Part shown: positions 1-5,098 of the stretch, in pieces | Numbering within the stretch: the stretch's first letter is position 1 | Layout: every line of letters starts with the position of its first letter | Origin: Dechloromonas sp. | GTDB lineage: Bacteria; Pseudomonadota; Gammaproteobacteria; Burkholderiales; Rhodocyclaceae | Assembly: GCA_013693915.1 (NCBI GenBank) | Contig: CP059264.1 | Location: 3,478,188 to 3,483,285 of the forward strand | Direction: 5' to 3' | DNA length: 5,098 bases | Made by a program: the position numbers and the translations under genes | The notes under the pieces: generated by a model | What the model was told of the DNA's origin: nothing | The model's input: only the letters and a program-made list of their open reading frames with translations | Database searches by the model: none

Positions 1-1170
1 CATTTCATCGGGCGCCAGTCGCAGGTCCGCGGTTTCGATCGTGTCGCCCGAGCAAAGCGCCGTTGCCCGCTCCAGCACGTTCTCCAGCTCGCGCACGTTG
101 CCGGGAAACGGATAGTCGCCCAGTGCCCGCAGGGCGGCAGCGGAGATCCGCGGAGCCGTGCCGCCACACAGCTTCTTCAGCAGCGAGTCGACGAGCGCCG
201 GTATGTCTTCCACCCGTTCGCGCAGCGAAGGCATGCGCAGTTCGATGACGTTCAGCCGGTAGTAGAGATCCTGCCTGAATGTTCCCCTCTCGACCCCGTC
301 GCGCAGGCTCCGATGCGTCGCGCAGATGATGCGCACATCGACCGGTTCCTCGGTCGCCGCGCCGACCTTGCGCACCCGCTTTTCCTGAATCGCCCGCAGC
401 AGCTTGACCTGCATGGCCAGCGGCAGATCGGCGACCTCGTCGAGGAACAGCGTCCCGCCGCTTGCCGCCTGGAAGAAGCCGTCGCGATCGCTGTCGGCAC
501 CGGTAAAGGCGCCCTTGCGGTAACCGAAGAATTCGCTCTCCATCAGGTTTTCCGGGATGGCGCCGCAGTTGACCGGAACGAAGGGGCCACCACTGCGGGC
601 ACTGCGGGTGTGGATCAGGCGGGCTGCCAGTTCCTTGCCGCTGCCCGATTCCCCGGTGACGTAGATCGGCGCCTGGCTGCGCGCCAGTTTCTCGATCAAC
701 GTCCGTACCTGCTGCATGGCGGACGATTCGCCGGTCAGCGACTGCAGGGGACCCTCCCGGCTTTCCCCATCCGACACGCGCAGCGCCGACTTGACCAGGG
801 CGCGCAACTGTTCAAGACCGACCGGCTTGGCCAGATAGTCGAAGGCGCCGGCCTTGAGGGCCGCCACTGCATTCTCGGTGCTGCCGAAGGCGGTGATCAC
901 GGCCACCGGCATCTGCGCATTATGTTCGGTGACATAGCGGACGACGTCGAGCCCATTGCCGTCGGGCAACCGCATGTCGGTCAGGCACAACTGGAAATCA
1001 CCCTCGGCAAGACATGCCAGAGCCTCGCCGACCGTGCCGACGCAGGCCGCCGCCAGTCCCATCCGCGACAGGGTGAGATCGATCAGTTCGCGGATATCGG
1101 GCTCGTCGTCAATGACGAGAACCCGGCTCAATTCCCCACGGGGGCGCCTTTCGCTTCGGGCAACAGACAT
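1..1170 (-). CDS. pilR: PilR: sigma-54-dependent response regulator of type IV pili (3' end cut by window edge)
   Basis: NtrC-family activator. The phosphorylated form binds upstream of pilin promoters and remodels sigma-54 RNA polymerase by ATP hydrolysis. The frame is open for 390 codons from the ATG at 1170 to base 1. The receiver domain covers about residues 15-130, with acidic pocket D21/D22, phospho-acceptor D65 (in LTDMRLPDG), T93 and K115. The AAA+ domain covers about 145-380: Walker A GESGSGKE at 173-180, GAFTGA sigma-54 contact loop at 220-225, Walker B LFLDE at 241-245, and FRQDLYYRLNV near 298-308. The C-terminal Fis-type helix-turn-helix (about 60 residues) lies outside the window. 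The ATG at 1170 has a good ribosome site (GGGAG at 1180-1184, 9-nt spacing) and lies 43 bp inside the end of pilS, so translation is probably coupled. PilR rather than another NtrC relative is chosen because the partner kinase is PilS-like and the receiver and linker match PilR. All key residues are present. Confidence 0.97.
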   Translation of the reverse strand, partial: MSVARSERRPRGELSRVLVIDDEPDIRELIDLTLSRMGLAAACVGTVGEALACLAEGDFQLCLTDMRLPDGNGLDVVRYVTEHNAQMPVAVITAFGSTENAVAALKAGAFDYLAKPVGLEQLRALVKSALRVSDGESREGPLQSLTGESSAMQQVRTLIEKLARSQAPIYVTGESGSGKELAARLIHTRSARSGGPFVPVNCGAIPENLMESEFFGYRKGAFTGADSDRDGFFQAASGGTLFLDEVADLPLAMQVKLLRAIQEKRVRKVGAATEEPVDVRIICATHRSLRDGVERGTFRQDLYYRLNVIELRMPSLRERVEDIPALVDSLLKKLCGGTAPRISAAALRALGDYPFPGNVRELENVLERATALCSGDTIETADLRLAPDEM

Positions 1171-1871
1171 GTGTCGCTTCTCCCAACAATGATGAAATGC
1201 CCATGACCGGGATCGGAAGCCAGGTCGAGCGTAGCTCCGTTCGCCGTGCACAACTCACGGGCAATGAAGAGGCCGAGACCCGTGCCGAGATGATGGGTGG
1301 TGAAGAACGGCTCGAAAATTTGTGCCCTCACTTCGTCCGGCACCCCGCCGCCATCGTCGATGACATGCAGTTCGGCAACGCCCGCACCGGCGCTTGCCCG
1401 CAGGCGAACGCTGCCGGGACCACCACTGGCATGGCGCACGGCATTGGCGAGCAGGTTCCACACGATCTGGTGCAGGTGTGTCCGGTCGAAGCAGAGGACA
1501 GGTTCGCCTTCCGTTTCAAGGGTGATGATGCCCGGGGCGATACTCTGCACACCTTCGAAACTCTCGACGAAATGGGTGCAGAAGTGCTCCAGAAGCAACG
1601 TTTCGGCCTGCATGCGGTCGCGCCTGCCAAGTTCGAGGACGTCCGCGACGATCCGGTCGAGGCGCGCCACATTGTCGGCCACGATCTTGAGCAGACGCTC
1701 CTGCATAGCCCCGCGTCTTTCCTCACGCAGCAACTCGCCGGCGTGGCCAATGGCCGACAAGGGATTGCGGATTTCATGGGCGATGCTTGCGGTCAACCGT
1801 CCGAGTGCCGCCAGTTTCAACTGCTGGGCGCGCTCCTGGACACGCCCGAGGTCCTCGAGAAAAACGAGCAC
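1128..1871 (-). CDS. pilS: PilS C-terminal reading frame: HisKA and HATPase_c kinase core
   Basis: This frame carries the catalytic half of PilS. The GTG at 1871 is only the first possible start after the frame break; PilS-like sequence (GELRARFE) continues upstream of it to about 1918, so this is not a natural start. Numbering from that GTG, the H-box is SIAHEIRNPLSAI with phospho-accepting H32 (about residue 319 of the repaired protein). The N-box is HQIVWNLLANAVRHA with N143, the G1 box is DDGGG at 172-176, the F-box is FEPFF at 186-190 and the G2 box is GTGLGL at 196-201. The ATP-binding domain is therefore complete. The last residues extend into the overlap with pilR. Without repair of the frame this half has no membrane anchor and probably no initiation signal. 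Confidence 0.85.
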   Translation of the reverse strand: MLVFLEDLGRVQERAQQLKLAALGRLTASIAHEIRNPLSAIGHAGELLREERRGAMQERLLKIVADNVARLDRIVADVLELGRRDRMQAETLLLEHFCTHFVESFEGVQSIAPGIITLETEGEPVLCFDRTHLHQIVWNLLANAVRHASGGPGSVRLRASAGAGVAELHVIDDGGGVPDEVRAQIFEPFFTTHHLGTGLGLFIARELCTANGATLDLASDPGHGHFIIVGRSDTCLLPEAKGAPVGN

Positions 1872-2731
1872 TTCTCCCGCACTGCTGTTCGTCTGCTCGA
1901 AGCGGGCGCGCAGTTCGCCCCCGCCGGCGCATTGAATTCGGTGATCGCTACCGCCGGCGATGCTTTCCAGTTCGCCAGCGCGACCGCCAGCGGCGGGCAG
2001 TAGCCCGTGAGGTCCGCGCCGGGGGCAGGGGCCGCGCCGAGCATTTCCGCCACCATCGGGTTGTACCGCTCGATACGTCCGGAACTGGCAACGACCATGA
2101 CCCCATCCTGCATCCGCTCGATGACGCGCTGGCTGATCCTGCTCTGGTTCTCCAGGCTGATGCCGCGCTGTCGGGCAAGTTCCTCGTTGGCCATCACGCG
2201 CTGCCCGAGGAGACGCGAGAGTATCGCCGTGGCAAAGAAACCCGCCGAAAGCAGGCCGGCCTGGACGATGGTTGCCGCTTCGAGCCCGCGCACCAGCACA
2301 ACGACAACCTGCCCGCCCAACGTCACCAGCGTTGCCAGCGCGGCGTAGAAAAGTACTAGGCGACCACGCCCGACCAGACTGGCGGTCGCCAGCGAGACCA
2401 GCAGCAAGGTGCCGATGCCGCTGGCGACCCCGCCGCCGGCGAACATCAGCAGACCCAGCGCCAAGACGTCGGCCAGGACCTGGGATGAAAGCTGGAAGTT
2501 GAAACGATGCCGCCAGTAGATCGACGCCAAGAAGCCCGCGGCTACAACCAGCAGGTAAACTACCGTGGCTGGCAGGAACAGGGCGTTATCGCCAACATGG
2601 AGCACGGAAATCCAGCCCTGCGGCCACAGGGCGGCGAGCAGCGCGAGGCAGGCGAGAATCAGGCGATAGAGGTTGAAGTACTGGAAGGGACGCCAACTGG
2701 CCTCCCAGGATGTCGCCAGCCAGTCAGTCAT
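1817..2731 (-). CDS. pilS: PilS N-terminal reading frame: six membrane segments plus start of PAS domain
   Basis: As written, this frame encodes 304 residues, of which about 271 are genuine PilS. Hydrophobic segments lie near residues 20-38, 51-71, 84-98, 101-120, 123-147 and 155-177, giving the six-helix membrane sensor expected for PilS. A linker with a likely coiled-coil or signalling helix (about 178-200) leads into a PAS-like region: ERMQDGVMVV at 205-214, then RIERYNPMVAEMLG near 219-232. After about residue 271 the frame leaves the PilS sequence and adds some 33 unrelated residues (serine- and arginine-rich) before its stop at 1817-1819. Taken literally, this product would be a membrane sensor without a kinase. 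The start is the ATG that overlaps the upstream gene's stop codon, with no better candidate nearby. Confidence 0.85.
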   Translation of the reverse strand: MTDWLATSWEASWRPFQYFNLYRLILACLALLAALWPQGWISVLHVGDNALFLPATVVYLLVVAAGFLASIYWRHRFNFQLSSQVLADVLALGLLMFAGGGVASGIGTLLLVSLATASLVGRGRLVLFYAALATLVTLGGQVVVVLVRGLEAATIVQAGLLSAGFFATAILSRLLGQRVMANEELARQRGISLENQSRISQRVIERMQDGVMVVASSGRIERYNPMVAEMLGAAPAPGADLTGYCPPLAVALANWKASPAVAITEFNAPAGANCAPASSRRTAVREKCSFFSRTSGVSRSAPSS

Positions 2732-2959
2732 CGGTCGCTGGCTGATTTGCGGCCAGTCGATGCGCTTCGCAGCAGTAATGAGCGCCGTTTGCCGCGATGC
2801 TGTCGCTCTGCGGCAGATGGACGCCGCATTGTGCGCAGACGACCATCAACTCGGGGTCCGGTCCACCCTTGGCGGCCTTGGCGCCGGACGTTGGGCGCGC
2901 TTTTTCCAGACCCACCAGATCACGGCGACTAGAGCAATGAGCAGGAGGTATTTCATCAT
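2724..2959 (-). pseudogene. PP0621-family small membrane-anchored zinc-ribbon protein, one frameshift
   Basis: Small protein of unknown function, of the type named PP0621 family, which I recall lying next to pilS in other proteobacteria. The start is the first of two ATGs (2959 and 2956), behind AGGGT at 2965-2969. It begins MMKYLLLIALVAVIWWVW, a single N-terminal membrane helix ending in lysines. In that frame it stops after 37 residues. A second frame, ending at the TGA at 2724-2726, supplies the family's C-terminal part: CAQCGVHLP, then YCCEAH, a likely zinc site of the CxxC...CxxxH kind. One added base restores a 78-residue protein with C42, C45, C63 and H67. The break is either at T5 (2901-2905) or at C3 (2866-2868) on the + strand; both repairs give plausible linkers, so the exact site is undecided. 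The stop overlaps the pilS start by 8 bp. Confidence 0.8.
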
Positions 2960-3009
2960 GGAAGACCCTGAATCTATCGACGCAAACCGCGGCAAGCAGC
3001 ATGGTCTGT

Positions 3010-3028
3010 CCGGGGAATTCAACCCCGG
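3010..3028. repeat. Short GC-rich inverted repeat in the operon leader
   Basis: CCGGGG at 3010-3015 and CCCCGG at 3023-3028 are perfect complements around a 7-base AT-rich loop. The repeat lies about 50 bases upstream of the PP0621-like start, inside the presumed leader. It could form an RNA hairpin or be a symmetric protein-binding site. No T-run follows on the minus strand, so it is not an intrinsic terminator. Six-base-pair GC stems occur by chance in DNA of this composition. Confidence 0.3.
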
Positions 3029-3091
3029 GACGCCTGTGCCCAGAACGCCACCTGGCACCCAATTTCTGCCGCTACCGGACCAAAGAACGCC

Positions 3092-3119
3092 AATAAATCA
3101 GCAGGTTATTCTGCAACAA
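3092..3119 (-). promoter_or_regulatory. Possible sigma-70 promoter for the PP0621-pilSR operon
   Basis: In the minus-strand sense, TTGTTG (3119-3114) is followed after 16 bases by TTTATT (3097-3092). This is a partial match to the -35 and -10 consensus in the most AT-rich patch of the window. Transcription would begin near 3085 and leave a leader of about 125 nt before the start at 2959. An alternative with TTGCGC and CAGAAT at a 17-base spacing lies just upstream. Both matches are weak and the call rests mainly on location. Confidence 0.22.
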
Positions 3120-3299
3120 AACCACAGATCGCGCAAGGAAAAGCGTCATTGCCGCCCCCGGAACCCTTTTTCAGCGCCCCAGGAAGCATGACCAAGGCAT
3201 CCCCACGCAGCCTTTCGCCCCGCCGATGCGGATGCACGATCGCGCCAGGCCCCGCGACAACGAAGCCACCACCAGAGCCTGAGTCGCCGAACAGCGCAG

Positions 3300-3695
3300 T
3301 CACGAATTCCCGGCGCCTCTTTCTATCAGTTCGATCCGGTAGCCGTCTGGGTCTTCGACGAAGGCGATGACGGTCTTCCCATGCTTCATCGGTCCGGCTT
3401 CGCGCACCACCTTGCCGCCGCGCTCGCGGATGGCAGCGCAGGCGGCTGCGGCGTCGGGCACGGCGAGGGCGACATGCCCGTAACCGTTGCCGAGATCATA
3501 GGCCGCGGTATCCCAGTTGTGCGTAAGTTCGAGCACGGCGCCCTCGCTTTCCGGGCCGTAGCCGACGAAGGCCAGCGTGAATCGCCCTTCCGGGTAGTCG
3601 CTGCGCCGCAGCAGTTGCATGCCGAGGACGCCGGTGTAGAAGGCAAGCGAACGGTCGAGATCGCCGACGCGGATCATGGTGTGCAGGATTCGCAT
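3300..3695 (-). CDS. gloA: Lactoylglutathione lyase (glyoxalase I)
   Basis: Cytosolic enzyme that isomerises the hemithioacetal of methylglyoxal and glutathione to S-lactoylglutathione, the first step of methylglyoxal detoxification. At 131 residues it has the usual bacterial GloA length and forms a single vicinal-oxygen-chelate domain with two beta-alpha-beta-beta-beta repeats. All four metal ligands of the E. coli enzyme are at the same numbers: H5 (ILHTM), E56 (VLELTHN), H74 (YGHVAL) and E122 (YRIELIE). [14 protein letters not shown] at 13-26 and [14 protein letters not shown] at 112-125 are family hallmarks. It lacks the extra loops of the longer zinc-type enzymes, so nickel or cobalt use is likely by family precedent. 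The ATG at 3695 has AGGGA at 3704-3708, 8 bases away. It follows the YgjP-like gene by 18 bp and probably shares its transcript. The frame is intact. Confidence 0.97.
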   Translation of the reverse strand: MRILHTMIRVGDLDRSLAFYTGVLGMQLLRRSDYPEGRFTLAFVGYGPESEGAVLELTHNWDTAAYDLGNGYGHVALAVPDAAAACAAIRERGGKVVREAGPMKHGKTVIAFVEDPDGYRIELIERGAGNS

Positions 3696-3713
3696 GCAGT
3701 ATTTCCCTGTTTT

Positions 3714-4244
3714 CTAGATTTGCGGAATCTGGCGCGCGAGCTGGCGCAGCTCGCGCCGGCGCGCCTGCCAGTCGGGGCAGAGTTGCTGAACCACGGACCA
3801 AAAACCCGGGCAGTGGTTCATTTCCTTGAGGTGCGCCAGTTCGTGGGCGACGACGTAGTCGACGACCGCCAGCGGCATCAGGATCAGGCGCCAGTTCAGC
3901 GAAATGCGGCCGTGATGGCTGCAACTGCCCCAGCGCGTGCGTGCCGCCGAAAGGCGCAGCGGCGGCGCTGCAACGCCCAGTTGCGCTGCGTAATGGGCCA
4001 GCCGCTCGGCGAAGACGCTACGAGCCTTGTCGCGCAGCGCCTTCTCCAGGACCACCCGGGCTGCGACCGCCGGCGGCACGAACAAGTGCAGCCTGGAGTC
4101 GCTGAACAGCCAGTGCTGGCGGCTGCCGGGGTGACGGTCACGGTCAACGCTTCGCCCAGGGCAATTATGACTGTGCCGTCGCTTACAACCAGCCGTTCCG
4201 CCGCGGGGCGGCTCCGCCAGTCGGCGAGTTTGTCGAGGACCCAT
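3714..4244 (-). CDS. YgjP-like metallopeptidase, C-terminal catalytic reading frame
   Basis: The open frame is 176 residues from its first possible start, but only the part from about HPGSRQHW onward (below 4131) is genuine; the preceding 37 or so residues are an out-of-frame reading of the N-terminal half. The catalytic signatures are RTRWGSCSHHGRISLNWRL, then the zinc motif HELAH at residues 197-201 of the repaired protein, with the third ligand H207 in HLKEMNHCPGFW. These are all the expected metal-binding and catalytic residues, so the domain itself is undamaged. It ends in a basic ARRRELRQLARQIPQI tail 18 bp before gloA. Confidence 0.75.
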   Translation of the reverse strand: MGPRQTRRLAEPPRGGTAGCKRRHSHNCPGRSVDRDRHPGSRQHWLFSDSRLHLFVPPAVAARVVLEKALRDKARSVFAERLAHYAAQLGVAAPPLRLSAARTRWGSCSHHGRISLNWRLILMPLAVVDYVVAHELAHLKEMNHCPGFWSVVQQLCPDWQARRRELRQLARQIPQI

Positions 4245-4432
4245 TGCCCATGCTCGCGAATCAGGGACTCGATATCGCCGAGCCGCGCCTGTAGCGGCGC
4301 GCCGACACGCAGGCCACGCTGGTCGATGGCGAGGCCGATGGTGCGCCGCCGGCTGCGCCGCAGATGATAGCAGACGGCCTGCCCGGCAAGCGCGATGCGG
4401 CGCGGAGCTTCAGCCGGCGCTGCTCTTGGCAT
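3896..4432 (-). CDS. YgjP-like metallopeptidase, N-terminal reading frame
   Basis: The open frame encodes 178 residues. About the first 100 match the N-terminal half of YgjP-like proteins: a basic RRSRRRT strand, LRVGAPLQARLGDIESLI, and a conserved LGEALTVTVTP strand near residues 92-102. After TVTVTP the frame turns into arginine-, serine- and cysteine-rich sequence that is the out-of-frame reading of the catalytic domain, ending at 3896. As written the product would have no HExxH and would be inactive. Confidence 0.7.
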   Translation of the reverse strand: MPRAAPAEAPRRIALAGQAVCYHLRRSRRRTIGLAIDQRGLRVGAPLQARLGDIESLIREHGQWVLDKLADWRSRPAAERLVVSDGTVIIALGEALTVTVTPAAASTGCSATPGCTCSCRRRSQPGWSWRRRCATRLVASSPSGWPITQRNWALQRRRCAFRRHARAGAVAAITAAFR

Positions 4433-5098
4433 CCGGGTAGCGGTGCGGGGAAATGCGGCGCATCTCGCCTTCGATCCAGTTCTCGACGCGCTGGTTGACT
4501 TCCGCCTCGGTCATCCCCGTCGCGTCGAAGGCCGGGCCGATGCTGATGGTCACGGTGCCGGGTCTCTTGATGAAGGCCTGGCGCGGCCAGAGTTCGCCCG
4601 AATTATGGGCGATCGGGACCACCTTGCAACCGACCTGGGTCGCCAGGTAGGCGCCGCCAGCCTTGTAGCGCCGCGTCTCGCCGGGCGCCACGCGCGTTCC
4701 TTCCGGGAAAATGATGACGTAGAAGCCTTTCTTGAGCCGCTCGCGCCCCTGCTCGACGACCAGGTCGAGCGCCTGCTTGCCGGCCGCGCGGTCGATCGAG
4801 ATCATCTTCATTGCCCCCAGACCCCAGCCGATCAGCGGCACGCGCAGCAGCTCCTTCTTGAGCACGAAGACGCAGTAGGCGCCCCGCGGCACGTAATCCT
4901 GGATGGTCATCGTCTCCCAGGCCGACTGGTGCTTCGAAAGGATCACGCAAGGTTCCCGCGGCATGTTCTCGAGGCCGACCACCTTCGGGCGGATGCCGAG
5001 CAGGTTCTCGACGCCCCACTGGATGCCGAGGCGCCAAACCCTGCCCAGGTGATAACCCCAGAGGCCGCGCAGCACGATGGCGGCAACGATCAACAGGG
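4410..5098 (-). CDS. plsC: 1-acyl-sn-glycerol-3-phosphate acyltransferase (5' end beyond window edge)
   Basis: Inner-membrane enzyme that adds the second acyl chain to lysophosphatidic acid to make phosphatidic acid. Acyltransferase motifs are in order, numbering from the TTG codon at 5093: block I KHQSAWET with H55 and E60; block II near MKMISIDRAAG (96-106); block III FPEGTR at 129-134; and block IV VVPIAHN further on. Block I is HX4E rather than the textbook HX4D, a variant I recall from other betaproteobacterial PlsC proteins. The frame is open to the last base of the window. The TTG at 5093 falls inside what looks like the end of an N-terminal membrane helix, so the real start is probably some 15-30 codons beyond the edge. 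The stop (TGA at 4410-4412) lies inside the YgjP-like gene. A PlsC-like paralogue acting on another lysolipid cannot be excluded. Confidence 0.93.
   Translation of the reverse strand, partial: LLIVAAIVLRGLWGYHLGRVWRLGIQWGVENLLGIRPKVVGLENMPREPCVILSKHQSAWETMTIQDYVPRGAYCVFVLKKELLRVPLIGWGLGAMKMISIDRAAGKQALDLVVEQGRERLKKGFYVIIFPEGTRVAPGETRRYKAGGAYLATQVGCKVVPIAHNSGELWPRQAFIKRPGTVTISIGPAFDATGMTEAEVNQRVENWIEGEMRRISPHRYPDAKSSAG

Larger units (their letters stand above)
1128..2731 (-). pseudogene. pilS: PilS: membrane sensor histidine kinase of type IV pili, interrupted by one frameshift
   Basis: PilS autophosphorylates and passes phosphate to PilR; in Pseudomonas it senses pilin in the inner membrane. 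The gene starts at the ATG at 2731 and ends at the TGA at 1128-1130, but no single frame covers it. The first frame gives the membrane and PAS part and the second the complete kinase. The frames join sensibly at a run of five C on the + strand (1918-1922; G5 in the coding sense). One added base there reads NAPAGGELRARFE and gives a 534-residue protein, a normal PilS length. The start overlaps the end of the PP0621-like gene by 8 bp (ATGACTGA), and the 3' end overlaps pilR by 43 bp, so the three genes look like one operon. Either the sequence has lost a base or the gene is a true null. Identity is very secure; functional status is not. Confidence 0.93.
2960..3299. other. Intergenic region between gloA and the PP0621-pilSR cluster
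   Basis: This is the only stretch over 300 bases without a recognised gene. It probably contains the end of the gloA transcript and the promoter and leader of the PP0621-pilSR operon. The part around 3080-3125 is clearly richer in A and T than the rest of the window, as expected of a promoter zone. I find no convincing intrinsic terminator after gloA: no stem is followed by a T-run in the transcribed sense. Two open frames cross the region, one per strand (minus 3106-3303, plus 2958-3191). Neither resembles a family I know, and both are discussed as doubtful. Confidence 0.6.
3714..4432 (-). pseudogene. YgjP-like (DUF45, COG1451) zinc metallopeptidase, interrupted by one frameshift
   Basis: Predicted SprT/M48-like metal-dependent hydrolase of unknown substrate. 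Two frames are needed: 4432 down to about 4131 gives the N-terminal part, and about 4128 down to the TAG at 3714-3716 gives the catalytic part. They join at GGGG (4128-4131 on the + strand; C4 in the coding sense). One added base reads TVTVTPGSRQHWLF and yields 239 residues, the normal family length. The start ATG at 4432 lies 23 bp inside the end of plsC and has no strong ribosome site of its own, which suggests translational coupling. The N-terminal part has the family opening (YHLRRSRRRTIGLAI, then RGLRVGAPL and HGQWVLDKL). Family identity is secure. Whether the gene is broken in the organism or only in this sequence is open. Confidence 0.9.

Noticed and set aside
1129..1131. TTG start for pilR overlapping the pilS stop (TTGA)
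   Set aside because: The ATG at 1170 has a well-spaced GGGAG ribosome site, while the TTG has G-rich sequence only 2 bases away, too close to serve.
1915..1925. Programmed -1 ribosomal frameshifting in pilS
   Set aside because: The repair direction would fit a -1 slip on the G run, but there is no tandem X XXY YYZ slippery heptamer in the right phase. PilS is not known to use recoding, and two neighbouring genes show similar breaks without slippery sites.
313..2003. Long plus-strand ORFs opposite pilR and pilS (313-1206 and 1197-2003)
   Set aside because: They are the antisense of well-recognised PilR and PilS coding sequence, resemble no family, and are expected from GC-rich codon bias.
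3053..3069. Sigma-54 promoter look-alike on the plus strand (TGGCAC...TGC)
   Set aside because: The GG and GC elements are 12 bases apart instead of 10, and the orientation points away from the pil genes.
3106..3190. Intrinsic terminator after gloA
   Set aside because: Stretches such as AAAAAGGG and CTTTTCC occur, but no stable stem directly followed by a T-run could be formed in the transcribed sense.
3381..4367. 328-codon plus-strand ORF opposite gloA and the YgjP-like gene
   Set aside because: It is the shadow of two unrelated genes on the other strand, with no recognisable domain and no ribosome site that I could see.
5091..5093. TTG at 5093 as the true plsC start
   Set aside because: The frame continues open to the window edge and the residues here look like the end of the N-terminal membrane segment, so the gene most likely starts outside the window.
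1..5098. Mobile elements, CRISPR arrays, defence or biosynthetic systems
   Set aside because: No transposase, integrase, direct repeat array or accessory gene was seen; all recognised genes are common chromosomal ones.

Overview
The window is a high-GC chromosomal stretch with all recognisable genes on the minus strand. The gene content (PilS/PilR two-component system preceded by a PP0621-type small zinc-ribbon protein, and plsC followed by a YgjP-like metallopeptidase and gloA) and the protein sequences suggest a betaproteobacterium. Rhodocyclales or a relative is my best guess from remembered gene order; no marker gene here proves it. Everything looks like core chromosome: I see no mobile element, tRNA, rRNA or CRISPR array.

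Read in the direction of transcription (right to left), there are two gene clusters. The first, 5098 down to 3300, is plsC (phospholipid synthesis; its start lies beyond the right edge), a YgjP-like zinc metallopeptidase overlapping plsC by 23 bp, and gloA (methylglyoxal detoxification) 18 bp later. A gap of 340 bp (2960-3299) follows. It should hold the promoter and leader of the second cluster, together with a small GC-rich hairpin and two doubtful small ORFs. The second cluster, 2959 down to 1, is the PP0621-family gene, pilS and pilR, joined by 8-bp and 43-bp overlaps. PilS is the membrane sensor kinase and PilR the sigma-54 activator that together control type IV pilin transcription. PilR runs off the left edge before its DNA-binding domain.

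The most notable observation is that three of the six genes (PP0621-like, pilS, ygjP) are each broken by a single frame change. In each case the protein continues correctly in another frame, one extra base restores a full-length family member (78, 534 and 239 residues), and the best position is a short homopolymer (T5 or C3, C5, and G4 on the + strand). Three like-signed losses in about 2.2 kb point to systematic indel errors in the read or assembly, though real gene decay cannot be excluded from sequence alone. I found no evidence of a new biological system.
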